Positions 1-7,249 of a DNA stretch of 64,000 nucleotides are shown piece by piece. The DNA is from Magnetovibrio sp. GTDB taxonomy: Bacteria > Pseudomonadota > Alphaproteobacteria > Rhodospirillales > Casp-alpha2. Each line of letters begins with the position of its first letter. The first letter of the stretch is position 1. Below the pieces are notes generated by a model that made no database searches, had not been told where the DNA came from, and saw nothing but the letters and a program-made list of their open reading frames with translations. The DNA is taken from the NCBI GenBank assembly GCA_002690705.1, contig NZFO01000011.1, forward strand, positions 185,062-249,061, read 5' to 3'. The translations under genes and the position numbers were made by a program.

Positions 1-985
1 TGAGGGCAAGCCTGTTGGCACTCCCGACGCGGGTGCTTTTTGGCGCATGATATCCGAATATGACATCAAGGTTTTATTTACTGCTCCGACGGCTTTCCGA
101 GCGATTAAACGAGAGGATCCAGCTGGAGCACTTCTTGCCAATTATGATATGTCGTCGTTTAAATCTTTATTCTTAGCAGGCGAACGTCTTGATCCCGACA
201 CGCTGCAATGGGCACAAGAAAAACTGAAGGTCCCTGTAATAGATCATTGGTGGCAGACTGAGACTGGTTGGTCTATTGCCGCCAATTGTCTCGGACTCCA
301 CGCACTACCTATCAAGGCGGGTTCCCCAACTAAAGCAGCTCCAGGTTGGGATGTGAGCGTCGTCAATGATGAGGGTGAGAACGTACCGAACGGCCAAATT
401 GGATCAATCGTCATAAAGCTACCTATGCCACCCGCTGCGCTGCCGACACTTTGGGAGAAGGACGAAATTTTCATTGAAAAATACATGGTAGACTTTCCGG
501 GTTATTATAATACGGCTGACGCGGGCATGATCGACGATGACGGATACCTTTATATCATGGCTCGAACTGATGATATCATTAACGTTGCAGGACATCGGCT
601 CTCAACTGGTGGCATAGAAGAAGTACTCGCCGACCACCCTGATGTTGCGGAATGTGCCGTTATCGGGGTTGCTGATCAATTGAAGGGGCAATTACCCATC
701 GGGTTTCTTGTACTTAATGCTGGTACTCAGACGAGCGAAGATGCAATCATCGCTGACACTGTAGCTATGGTTCGAGAGCGTATTGGAGCTGTTGCTGCTT
801 ATAAGACTGCTGTTGTTGTTGAACGGTTGCCAAAAACACGTTCAGGTAAAATTCTGCGCAGCACAATGCAGAAGATTGCTGATCAGGAAGACTACAGTAT
901 GCCCGCAACAATTGATGATCCCTTGATATTGGGCGAGATGGATGAGGCGTTGCAGTCAATTGGTTACTCAAAAGCGCGCGCGTAA
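1..985 (+). CDS. prpE: Propionyl-CoA synthetase, C-terminal part (5' end outside window)
   Basis: This gene is open from the window edge (frame starts at base 2) and ends at a TAA, leaving about 327 residues of an AMP-forming acyl-CoA ligase. Members activate propionate (or acetate) to the acyl-CoA through an acyl-adenylate. Visible are the core motif HWWQTETGW, the hinge-region stretch ARTDDIINVAGHRLS, and the C-terminal KTRSGKILR whose last Lys is the usual catalytic, acetylatable lysine. The tail PATIDDP is typical of PrpE, which is why I prefer propionyl- over acetyl-CoA synthetase. The visible part is intact. The N-terminal P-loop region is not in the window, so substrate specificity is inferred from similarity only. 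Confidence 0.85.
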   Translation, partial: EGKPVGTPDAGAFWRMISEYDIKVLFTAPTAFRAIKREDPAGALLANYDMSSFKSLFLAGERLDPDTLQWAQEKLKVPVIDHWWQTETGWSIAANCLGLHALPIKAGSPTKAAPGWDVSVVNDEGENVPNGQIGSIVIKLPMPPAALPTLWEKDEIFIEKYMVDFPGYYNTADAGMIDDDGYLYIMARTDDIINVAGHRLSTGGIEEVLADHPDVAECAVIGVADQLKGQLPIGFLVLNAGTQTSEDAIIADTVAMVRERIGAVAAYKTAVVVERLPKTRSGKILRSTMQKIADQEDYSMPATIDDPLILGEMDEALQSIGYSKARA

Positions 986-1020
986 CACCCCTTGACTTAT
1001 TTTATGAGAGGGCGCTAAAT

Positions 1021-1678
1021 TTTTTTACCGAAATAGCTTTAATCGTCGGAGCTGGCGCAGGTTTAAGTACTTTGGTTGGGCGGTTGTGAGCTACACGTGG
1101 CATGAACGTCACTACGGCGGCACAAAATATCAATAAAATAGATAATTTGGCGACTGATATTGGGTTCTCGCTGAATAAGTGTGACGCCTCCGATCCCATA
1201 AGCCTAACTTCATTAATCGGGGCGCTTGACGGAAAGTCTCAAACACCGAACTTTATTGTTTATAACACTAGCTTACATTACGAGGGTGCCCTCGAGGAAC
1301 TGAATACAGAAGAAGTCCGAAAGTCCTTTATGACTATTGATATGGTGGGTTTTTGGTGGCGCAGGCAGCCATTAAACGAATGGCTCTTGCAGTAGTCTGT
1401 TCAATATTTGTCATTGGAGCCTCAGCCACCACGTAGGGGGTCTGTTCCCTTTCCAATGGGTAAGTTTGAGTTGCGTCTGAAGAACATCCACGTAGCTCAT
1501 TCGGTAATTTATGGAAACATTAAGCGAATGAACGATTGTAGAACAAACTCGCCTATTACCAAAAAAATTATTGAGTACCGACGCCATTGATGAGACTCTT
1601 ATTTATCTTTTCGACCAGAATCGAGGAGCTTGTACGTGGGAAATTACACTTCGCACCGGGGTAGAAAAATGTTTTTAA
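1021..1678 (+). pseudogene. Decayed short-chain dehydrogenase/reductase (SDR)
   Basis: Stitching three frames recovers most of one SDR. From 1030 the frame gives an Rossmann start, IALIVGAGAGLS, then hits an in-frame TGA at 1087-1089. The same frame resumes with MNVTTAAQNINKIDNLA, a CDASDP cofactor-loop motif and the NNAG-equivalent FIVYNTS. Near 1345 the protein jumps one frame (GFLVAQAAIKRMAL...GASATT), then near 1430 into another (GSVPFPMGKFELR, KNIHVAHSVIYG), then near 1585 into a third (DETLIYLF...TWEITLRTGVEK), which matches the usual C-terminus of this family. At least one stop and three frameshifts mean it cannot make an intact enzyme. The position after prpE may be historical only. 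The call rests on recognising family motifs, not on a search. Confidence 0.8.
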
Positions 1679-1724
1679 ACAACATCTTACATAGAATTTT
1701 AATCACGAAATGTATGTGATTAGG

Positions 1725-1752
1725 TTGAAACGCAATCATTAAGTGCTATATA
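1725..1752 (+). promoter_or_regulatory. Candidate housekeeping promoter for the CBS-domain gene
   Basis: TTGAAA at 1725-1730 and TATATA at 1747-1752 are separated by 16 bases, about 60 bases before the CBS-domain start codon. A 6-bp inverted repeat AATCAC/GTGATT (1701-1706 and 1716-1721) lies just upstream and could be an operator. Both are pattern matches without experimental support. Confidence 0.35.
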
Positions 1753-1814
1753 GAAATGATGTTAGTATGATTGAATCCTAGCTCGTTCCTCTGGAGTAAC
1801 ACTGAGAGGTTAGT

Positions 1815-2249
1815 ATGCGTATCGCAGACGTTCTTGCTTGTAAATCGGGCGCAGTCATCACTATTGCACCGAATGCACAGGTCGTGACTGCCATTTCTGC
1901 ATTGGCTGAAAACAATATCGGCGCGGTACCAGTTTGTGGTGCTGATGAAGTAATGGTTGGGATTTTGTCTGAGCGAGATGTAGTCCGTGAGCTCATGACT
2001 CGGGGACGTAGTTTTTTAGACCTAAAAATTAACGATGTAATGACGACTAACGTATTCACCTGTTCTCCAGAGGATGATACTAGTTACGCCATGGAAGTAA
2101 TGCAGGCTAATCGCTTTCGCCACATTCCAGTAGTTGAAAATGGTCGGCCGATTGCCATGATATCAACTCGAGACCTGATGGGAGCAGTCCTCGAAGAAAC
2201 TGTAGAGCAAAGGAGGACGTTAGCAGTAGCTTATGAAATGATGCGTTGA
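1815..2249 (+). CDS. Two-CBS-domain protein
   Basis: This encodes 144 residues that are almost entirely a tandem pair of CBS domains (roughly residues 6-62 and 72-135), forming one Bateman module. Such modules bind adenine nucleotides or related ligands and usually act as regulatory subunits. The motifs ISERD-like (GILSERDVVREL) in domain 1 and FRHIPVVENGRPIAMISTRDL in domain 2 are characteristic. No catalytic domain is attached, so the partner is unknown. The start ATG follows GAGG about five bases upstream. It stands alone between a pseudogene and the convergent trcR, with a promoter candidate of its own. Confidence 0.85.
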   Translation: MRIADVLACKSGAVITIAPNAQVVTAISALAENNIGAVPVCGADEVMVGILSERDVVRELMTRGRSFLDLKINDVMTTNVFTCSPEDDTSYAMEVMQANRFRHIPVVENGRPIAMISTRDLMGAVLEETVEQRRTLAVAYEMMR

Positions 2250-2333
2250 TGGATGATCTTCGCTATTATTTAGACTTTACGCGAAAACTCCTAACGATTT
2301 TGAATTGTGGGTAGGAATTGCCATAGTTTAAAT

Positions 2334-3089
2334 CTACTCACTGTTAGCCCATGGATCTTTTGGTAAATCTGTAGCGCCCGAGGTGGAAGGGGCAGATACG
2401 TTGGGTATTGGGTCGGCAGCAAAAGGCCCTGCGATGCCATTTGCGTCGGCTTTACTATTTGCTTGAATCGGTGTTACGTCCGACAGATTCCCCTCGATAG
2501 CGATAACAGCATTGACCCCGTCGGGCGCTATGGCTGCCCCTGGTGAATCGAGTTTCCCCGCTCTTGCTCGGGCTATAGATATGGCCTTTTCTAAATCATC
2601 ACCCGAGCAGATGCCCAAACCAACAGGGTTTTGAGGCTTGATATTGGTCGTGTTCCAATGGCTACGATCACGGATTGCGTTGATTGTAGGTTTAGTTGTT
2701 CCCACTAATTTTGATATCTGCGCATCTGCTAACTCCGAATAGTTTTTTAAAAGCCAAGCAATCGCGTTGGGCCGGTCTCCGCGTTTTGAAACAGGCGTGT
2801 AACGCGCCCCTTTTGACCTTGAGTTTGCCACCGGTCTATCAGGCTTTACCATCATCATGGTAGCCGATGGGTCGCCCTGACAACGAATTAATTCTTCTTT
2901 TGTTAGTTCACCCCGCGCTATGGGGTCGAGACTGTGCATCCCGGGGGCGACCTCGCCATCAGCTAGCGCTTGAATTTCTAATTGGTGCAAGCCACAAAAC
3001 ACTCCGATCTGATCAAAAGTAAGTGTTGAATTATCAATCAACCATAGGGCAGTAGCTTTGGGCATCAGAGGAAGCGCCATGGCATTCAT
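2334..3089 (-). CDS. trcR: DUF1013/TrcR family cell-cycle transcriptional regulator
   Basis: The 251-residue protein matches the alphaproteobacterial DUF1013 family, annotated in databases as cell-cycle transcriptional regulator TrcR. The N-terminal half (about 1-190) carries conserved features: MPKATALWLIDN near the start, FDQIGVFCGLH, a GD.SATMM segment, and a putative helix-turn-helix around residues 115-145 (ADAQISKLVGTTKPTINAIRDRSHW). Residues after about 195 are low complexity, rich in Ala, Pro, Asn and Ser, and probably disordered. The third Met is also a plausible start, but the first ATG keeps the conserved N-terminus. No operon partner is evident. The regulatory target cannot be read from the sequence. 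Confidence 0.75.
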   Translation of the reverse strand: MNAMALPLMPKATALWLIDNSTLTFDQIGVFCGLHQLEIQALADGEVAPGMHSLDPIARGELTKEELIRCQGDPSATMMMVKPDRPVANSRSKGARYTPVSKRGDRPNAIAWLLKNYSELADAQISKLVGTTKPTINAIRDRSHWNTTNIKPQNPVGLGICSGDDLEKAISIARARAGKLDSPGAAIAPDGVNAVIAIEGNLSDVTPIQANSKADANGIAGPFAADPIPNVSAPSTSGATDLPKDPWANSE

Positions 3090-3198
3090 CCCTTTCCAAA
3101 AAAGTCCTCAAAGAAACATTAGCTAACCAATAAGCGACGCATTTTAATGCGTCAGTCATTGTGTACAATTATTTTATAGCGGTATGGAAGGGGATTGG

Positions 3199-4200
3199 TC
3201 AAACAGTCAAAATAATTTTACCCGTGTGGGTAGCGCTCTCCATTTGCTTATGGCCTTTAGCGGCTTGATCAAGAGGTAACGTAGTTCGGGCGACCGGCTT
3301 GAGTTGGCCGTTCTTGAACAGTGGCCATACTATTTTCTTCAATTCCGCAGCGATAATCGCTTTTTGCTTATTTGACCGACTGCGTAATGTCGAGCCAGTG
3401 AAAACAAGACGTTTCAGCATGATTGGCATAAGATTTATGTTGATTGTGGAGCCCTGCGTGAACGCTAATTGAACAATTCGCCCGTCAGGTTTTGCCGCCT
3501 TAATATTACGGGCGATATTATCGCCACCAACAATATCAAGGATCACGTCTGCACCACCAAATTCATTTCGGATAACTTCGACAAAGTCTTCTTTTGTGTA
3601 GTCAATGACTCGATCAGCGCCTAACTCTGTGCAAATACTGGTCCGCTGTGAAGGACTATCGGTCACTACTACTTTTGCGCCGAAGGCCTTCCCTAACTGA
3701 ATCGATGTGGTGCCAAGCCCTCCAGCGCCCCCATGCACAAGAAAGACATCTTCACTTTTTAAGCCAGAACCCATAAAAATATTACTCCAAATTGTAAAGT
3801 AGGTTTCTGGAAGAGAAGCGGCCATGGCAGTGCTAAATCCATCGGGAATAGGCAGACAGTGTGATGCGTTTACAGAGCAGAACTCAGCATAGCCTCCACC
3901 GTTGGTTAGTGCGCACACAAGGTCACCAATTTTCCAGCCTTTTATCTCTCTCCCAATTGATACAATTTCGCCAGCTATTTCCAAGCCAAGTAAATCAGAT
4001 GATCCTTTTGGAGGTGGATAAAGACCCCTTCTTTGCATTAAGTCGGGACCATTAATTCCAGCAGCTTCTACTTTCACTAAAACCTCGTTTGCTGTCGGAC
4101 TGGGAACCGGACGTTTAGCTGAAATTAGCACCTCTGGCTCTCCGGGCTCTTTTATCTCAATGCAGTTCATGGTTTCTGGTAGGATGAATTTTGGGAGCAT
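3199..4200 (-). CDS. NAD(P)H-quinone oxidoreductase, zinc-independent MDR family
   Basis: This is a medium-chain dehydrogenase/reductase of the quinone oxidoreductase (PIG3/QOR-like) group, expected to reduce quinones or enones with NADPH. The GroES-like domain holds the conserved NGPDLMQRRGLYPPP segment, followed by LLGLEIAGEI. The nucleotide fold has VHGGAGGLGTTSIQL and the 2'-phosphate-site region VVTDSPSQR. The structural-zinc cysteine cluster of true alcohol dehydrogenases is absent. The open frame extends to 4233, but the ATG at 4200 has a better upstream GGAA and matches the common MLP..ILPETM start, giving 333 residues. The neighbouring DUF1192 gene is divergent, a frequent pairing in alphaproteobacteria. 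Confidence 0.85.
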   Translation of the reverse strand: MLPKFILPETMNCIEIKEPGEPEVLISAKRPVPSPTANEVLVKVEAAGINGPDLMQRRGLYPPPKGSSDLLGLEIAGEIVSIGREIKGWKIGDLVCALTNGGGYAEFCSVNASHCLPIPDGFSTAMAASLPETYFTIWSNIFMGSGLKSEDVFLVHGGAGGLGTTSIQLGKAFGAKVVVTDSPSQRTSICTELGADRVIDYTKEDFVEVIRNEFGGADVILDIVGGDNIARNIKAAKPDGRIVQLAFTQGSTININLMPIMLKRLVFTGSTLRSRSNKQKAIIAAELKKIVWPLFKNGQLKPVARTTLPLDQAAKGHKQMESATHTGKIILTV

Positions 4201-4239
4201 ACCAAACTTTCCAAGTTTTGAAAATTGATCCAAGGTACC

Positions 4240-4290
4240 GATATCTAATATCTAATATCTAATATTTAACATCTAAAATCTAATATTATC
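4240..4290. repeat. Degenerate TATCTAA tandem repeat
   Basis: About six to seven consecutive near-copies of a seven-base unit (TATCTAA, drifting to TATTTAA, CATCTAA and AATCTAA) fill the gap between two divergent genes. It is a simple AT-rich microsatellite, probably generated by replication slippage, and it may move the spacing of promoters on either side. Confidence 0.7.
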
Positions 4291-4341
4291 ATCTACTGCA
4301 AGCAAGTCGCGATCATGGCAGCGTAGCTAGGGAGGAAAACT

Positions 4342-4524
4342 ATGGATTTGGGCGATTTACAATCATCGCAGAAAAAATCAAAATTGAAAAATCTTGAGGA
4401 GATGTCAATTGAAGCACTAGACGAATATATTATACAACTTGAGTTGGAGATAAGAAGAGTAAGAGAGGCGATTGTGAGCAAAGATATGGCCCGTTCTGGG
4501 GCTGAGTCATTCTTCAAAAACTGA
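4342..4524 (+). CDS. DUF1192 family small protein
   Basis: This encodes a 60-residue, mostly helical, charged protein typical of DUF1192. The family core is visible as LEEMSIEALDEYI followed by LE.EIRRVREAI and the C-terminal SGAESFFKN. The heptad-like pattern suggests a short coiled coil. A strong GGGAGGAAAACT ribosome site precedes the ATG. It is divergent from the quinone oxidoreductase. Function is unknown for the family. Length and motif agreement make this a confident family call. Confidence 0.85.
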   Translation: MDLGDLQSSQKKSKLKNLEEMSIEALDEYIIQLELEIRRVREAIVSKDMARSGAESFFKN

Positions 4525-5076
4525 GCCTTAGAGTTTTATTGTACCTTATTGAGATAAAATTTTTTTCGAAGACGCGCATCTATGTGGAGCATCCACCCGA
4601 AAATCCCGAGAATTAACGTGATGACGAACCGGCCAACGCGAGGGCTGAATGGACATGAGCCGTGTTTGGAAGCGCGCCATTTTGCCGTCTTTCGCTGTGA
4701 TAATTTGTTAGTAATTCGTTATCTATTAAGTCCCCTTTCAATAAAGTTTTTTTAAGTCCCGTTTTGAGAGCTCATCTCCCATATAAATAACGTTAGATAG
4801 TTTTTTTATAGTTGTTGTAAGTTAGTGGGCGTGTGTAACTAACCAGCTGTTGACCCGCTTATTGTCAAAGGCTACATTTAACTTCGTTCGAGTATAAAGG
4901 TAAGTTAAACAGGGGTGAGACTAATAAGCCATGGGGCTGCCATCGGAAAACCGGGCGGCCCCATAATAATTTGTAGGATTGTGTTTCAAAATTGATGGTA
5001 GTTCATAGATTAGGTACCCCTAAATGTGACGCCCACTATCAGGCAACCTCTCTTTTTGTCGCGAGTACAGAAAAGC
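4525..5076. other. Gene-poor stretch with one strong hairpin
   Basis: There is no convincing gene here. A strong hairpin sits at 4931-4964: arms ATGGGGCTGCC and GGGCGGCCCCAT pair over 11 positions with one G-T pair and a 12-base loop, followed by AATAATTT. It could end an untranslated RNA or attenuate the thioesterase transcript downstream. The minus strand at about 4534-4700 keeps an open frame with one hydrophobic segment but lacks a usable start codon. Confidence 0.4.
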
Positions 5077-5547
5077 ATGGCTGAGACCCGAAAACACTAT
5101 CCCTATGTCCGCTCGATTCAAACCCGCTGGAACGATAATGACCAATATGGACATGTAAACAACGTTATTTACTATTCATACATTGACACAGCAGTAAACC
5201 TGTATTTAATCGAAGAGGGAGGAATGAATCCGCAAACTAGCCCAGTAATTGGTATTTGTCCCGAGAGTCACTGCACCTTTATAAAGGCCATCGCTTATCC
5301 AGAGAGTGTAGAGGCTGGGGTGCGAGTTGTACATTTGGGAAGGTCCTCAGTTCGCTACGAAATTGGCATTTTCAGTAAAGCAGAAGAAGACATATCCGCG
5401 AGTGCATATTTTGTTCATGTTTTTGTCGATCGTGAAAAGCGTCGCCCAACTAATATTCCCGCTGGCATTCGAAAGGCGCTTCAGAAAATTTATGTCGAAT
5501 CTACGGCACACTCTAAAAAGTTGAGTGAGCATGGCCCGCGTTATTAA
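5077..5547 (+). CDS. Hotdog-fold acyl-CoA thioesterase (4HBT family), copy 1
   Basis: The 156-residue protein is a single hotdog domain of the 4-hydroxybenzoyl-CoA thioesterase/FadM type, which hydrolyses acyl-CoAs. The catalytic signature is RWNDNDQYGHVNN with the usual Asp, followed by the helix VIYYSYIDTAVN. Later conserved elements are HLGRSSVRYEI and FVHVFVDREKRRP. The ATG at 5077 is chosen over an in-frame start at 5026 because the family fold begins with this region. The gene directly downstream is a related protein, so this appears to be an old tandem duplication. The natural substrate is unknown. Confidence 0.85.
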   Translation: MAETRKHYPYVRSIQTRWNDNDQYGHVNNVIYYSYIDTAVNLYLIEEGGMNPQTSPVIGICPESHCTFIKAIAYPESVEAGVRVVHLGRSSVRYEIGIFSKAEEDISASAYFVHVFVDREKRRPTNIPAGIRKALQKIYVESTAHSKKLSEHGPRY

Positions 5548-5549
5548 TC

Positions 5550-5975
5550 TTGGACACTTATTTTGATTACCCATTTCGTATCACTATTCAAACTAGATGG
5601 GGCGACAACGATATGCTGGGGCACCTAAATAATGTCGTATTCCATCGGTGCTTTGAAGATATTGTAACAAAATTCACTCAATCTAGTCTGGGTATTAACT
5701 GGTTGAATGATCCGATCTATCCTGTTGCGGTTGAAACCCAGTGCACCTTTTTCAGTGAACTATCATGGCCAGAAGTTATTCAAGCTGGTTTGCGAGCGGG
5801 ACATATTGGCCGGTCTAGTGTGACCTATCAGCTCGCACTTTTTAGAGAATCAGACCTTGAAAATGCGTCCGCCAGTGGAAGGTTTGTTCATGTTTATATT
5901 GCCCGCTCGGACAAACGACCAACGATGATACCTAATGGAATCAGGACATTAATCGAGGCTGTAGCTTGTCCGTAG
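5550..5975 (+). CDS. Hotdog-fold acyl-CoA thioesterase (4HBT family), copy 2
   Basis: This 141-residue paralogue of the preceding gene starts two bases after its stop codon. It retains RWGDNDMLGHLNN, HIGRSSVTYQL and FVHVYIARSDKRP in the same order. The only start codon that preserves the domain is TTG at 5550, with a weak ribosome site, so translation may depend on coupling to copy 1. An ATG at 5531 lies in another frame and soon stops. The two copies are clearly diverged, so they may act on different acyl chains or form a heteromer. Both ideas are inference. Confidence 0.8.
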   Translation: MDTYFDYPFRITIQTRWGDNDMLGHLNNVVFHRCFEDIVTKFTQSSLGINWLNDPIYPVAVETQCTFFSELSWPEVIQAGLRAGHIGRSSVTYQLALFRESDLENASASGRFVHVYIARSDKRPTMIPNGIRTLIEAVACP

Positions 5976-5979
5976 AACA

Positions 5980-5999
5980 CCCGGCCTATTGCGGCCGGG
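5980..5999. terminator. Bidirectional hairpin terminator
   Basis: CCCGGCC at 5980-5986 and GGCCGGG at 5993-5999 form a perfect 7-bp GC stem with a six-base loop, located between the convergent thioesterase copy 2 and hsp20. The flanking T-tracts are short on both sides, so its efficiency is uncertain. Confidence 0.6.
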
Positions 6000-6028
6000 C
6001 GCTCAAATTTCAGAATCTTGGATTATTA

Positions 6029-6478
6029 TTAAGCCGCTGTCTTATGAGATACCATCTCTGAATTAATAACGATTGATCGTGGTTTTTTTTCCTCAGGAAC
6101 TTCGTAAATTAATCGGAGTTGTAAAATTCCATTGGCTAAGTCAGCACCGGCAACTTTCATGTGTTTGGCAAGCTTAAAGCGATGCTCGAAGGGGTGCTCG
6201 TCGAGCCCTCGATGCAGGTAATTGACTGATGTTTCTTCGCAGCCGACGTTACCTCTGATTTCGAGAATATTGTCCGTTACGGATACATGTAGGTTATCTT
6301 GCCGAAACCCTGCGACCGCGATTGAAATGCGGAACTCATGATCGTTTTGTTGCTCTATATTGAAAGGTGGTGAGGCGGAATTCGAAATAATTTTCAAAGA
6401 GTCTGTCTCTACAAACCTGTTTGAAGCGGCAAGGCCATTCAATGGGCGAAACACGGGTGAGTAATTAACGATGCGCAT
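6029..6478 (-). CDS. Small heat-shock protein, Hsp20/IbpA family
   Basis: This ATP-independent holdase chaperone has an alpha-crystallin domain spanning about residues 35-135 of 149. Evidence: PPFNIEQQNDHEFRISIAVAG opening the domain, DNILEIRGN in the middle, and YLHRGLDEHPFEHRFKLAKHMKV followed by NGILQLRL. This matches IbpA-type proteins of alphaproteobacteria. The frame opens with ATG at 6484, but the purine-rich AAGGA lies too close to it. The second ATG at 6478 has a 7-base spacing and is preferred. The upstream leader can fold around the ribosome site (see the separate entry), which fits heat control. The gene is probably monocistronic. Confidence 0.88.
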   Translation of the reverse strand: MRIVNYSPVFRPLNGLAASNRFVETDSLKIISNSASPPFNIEQQNDHEFRISIAVAGFRQDNLHVSVTDNILEIRGNVGCEETSVNYLHRGLDEHPFEHRFKLAKHMKVAGADLANGILQLRLIYEVPEEKKPRSIVINSEMVSHKTAA

Positions 6479-6481
6479 AGT

Positions 6482-6534
6482 CATATCCTTCTAAAAGCTA
6501 TATGAGATCGCAGTCTCGCCAAGTGGCCGAGACC
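6482..6534 (-). promoter_or_regulatory. Possible RNA thermometer in the hsp20 leader
   Basis: Reading the minus strand, the hsp20 leader contains two hairpins. The upstream one (6512-6534) is stable, with about nine pairs, a bulged G and an ACTT loop. The one next to the start codon (6482-6503) is weak: CUUU pairs with AAGG of the ribosome site and is extended by UAUA/UAUG across one G-A mismatch. A stable hairpin followed by a weak one masking the ribosome site is the architecture of ROSE and fourU heat sensors, which are common on alphaproteobacterial hsp20 genes. The exact ROSE consensus was not seen. Confidence 0.5.
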
Positions 6535-6602
6535 GGTGGAAATAAAGCCCAAACTGCCTGAGCTTCGAAGTAGCCCCTCCATGAGGCAACCACTTGACTG
6601 CT

Positions 6603-6631
6603 GATCTAGTTTTGATTTGGTTTCAGTGCAA
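6603..6631 (-). promoter_or_regulatory. Candidate hsp20 promoter
   Basis: On the minus strand, TTGCAC (complement of 6626-6631) is followed after 17 bases by TAGATC (complement of 6603-6608). The preceding C makes CTTGCA, and the later element can be read CTAGAT, which is compatible with either a housekeeping or an RpoH-type promoter. It would give a leader of roughly 110 bases, a suitable size for a thermosensor. Confidence 0.4.
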
Positions 6632-6976
6632 GGGATAAGAAAAAATATTTTGAAGAGTTTTAGTGGGAGGGACTCGTATCGTCTAACGCAATTAGTTTAG
6701 AACTTGTACATCTATAGCACCTGTTTTTATTTTTTTACTCGTACCTCGCACATAGTCTAAAAAGTATGTTGTTCCTGTGCCTTCTTCAAACGAGAAAAAA
6801 AGCGTTCAGAGGCTTGGTATCCCTCAGGATTAAGGGATTCTGCAGCCACTCGACAACGAATTTAGGGTAATTTTTTAACAGTTTAGCCGAAAAAGTGCTG
6901 AGGGAGAGAAAACGAGCCCCTAAGAGGGCAAAAGGTAAAGAGTTAGTTAGACGTTTTAAAACAAAATTATTGATCC
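6632..6976. other. Intergenic stretch between hsp20 and rpmE
   Basis: No gene is supported here. Near 6916-6929 there is a small hairpin (GCCC/GGGC arms) followed on the minus strand by TCGTTTTCT, a weak candidate terminator for rpmE. Confidence 0.35.
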
Positions 6977-7204
6977 TCAGTTTTTAAGACCAATGCCTGC
7001 AAAGCGTTTGTTAAATTTGGCGAGTTGTCCACCAGTATCAATTAACTTATGAGCTCCTCCAGTCCATGCTGGATGTGTGGTGGGATCTATGTCCAGTTTC
7101 ATGACGGCGCCAGGCTGACCCCACGTTGAGCGCGTCGTGAAAGCTGAGCCGTCCGTCATTTGAACAATTATCTCATGATAATCCGGATGCAATTCTTTTT
7201 TCAT
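6977..7204 (-). CDS. rpmE: 50S ribosomal protein L31
   Basis: This 75-residue protein is bacterial L31. Diagnostic segments are [34 protein letters not shown] and the C-terminal [11 protein letters not shown]. The zinc-binding cysteines of the C+ form are absent, so it is the zinc-independent type usual in alphaproteobacteria. Length is normal. It is preceded on the same strand by the decayed MFS transporter, so it presumably has its own promoter in the roughly 50-base gap. Confidence 0.95.
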   Translation of the reverse strand: MKKELHPDYHEIIVQMTDGSAFTTRSTWGQPGAVMKLDIDPTTHPAWTGGAHKLIDTGGQLAKFNKRFAGIGLKN

Positions 7205-7249
7205 GCTTATACTCCGATAAATATAGAGTGATGTATAATTGATCTGATG

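Noticed and set aside
1002-1199. 65-codon minus-strand frame with a hydrophobic stretch
   Set aside because: It lies antisense to the SDR pseudogene, whose Rossmann motif explains the sequence on the plus strand.
4240-4290. Short repeats considered as a CRISPR array
   Set aside because: Seven-base contiguous units without spacers. The tolA 12-mers are also contiguous and coding.
4534-4700. Open minus-strand frame with one membrane-like segment (GRFVITLILGIFGWMLHI)
   Set aside because: No ATG, GTG or TTG start in frame before the upstream stop. It might be a remnant but cannot be supported.
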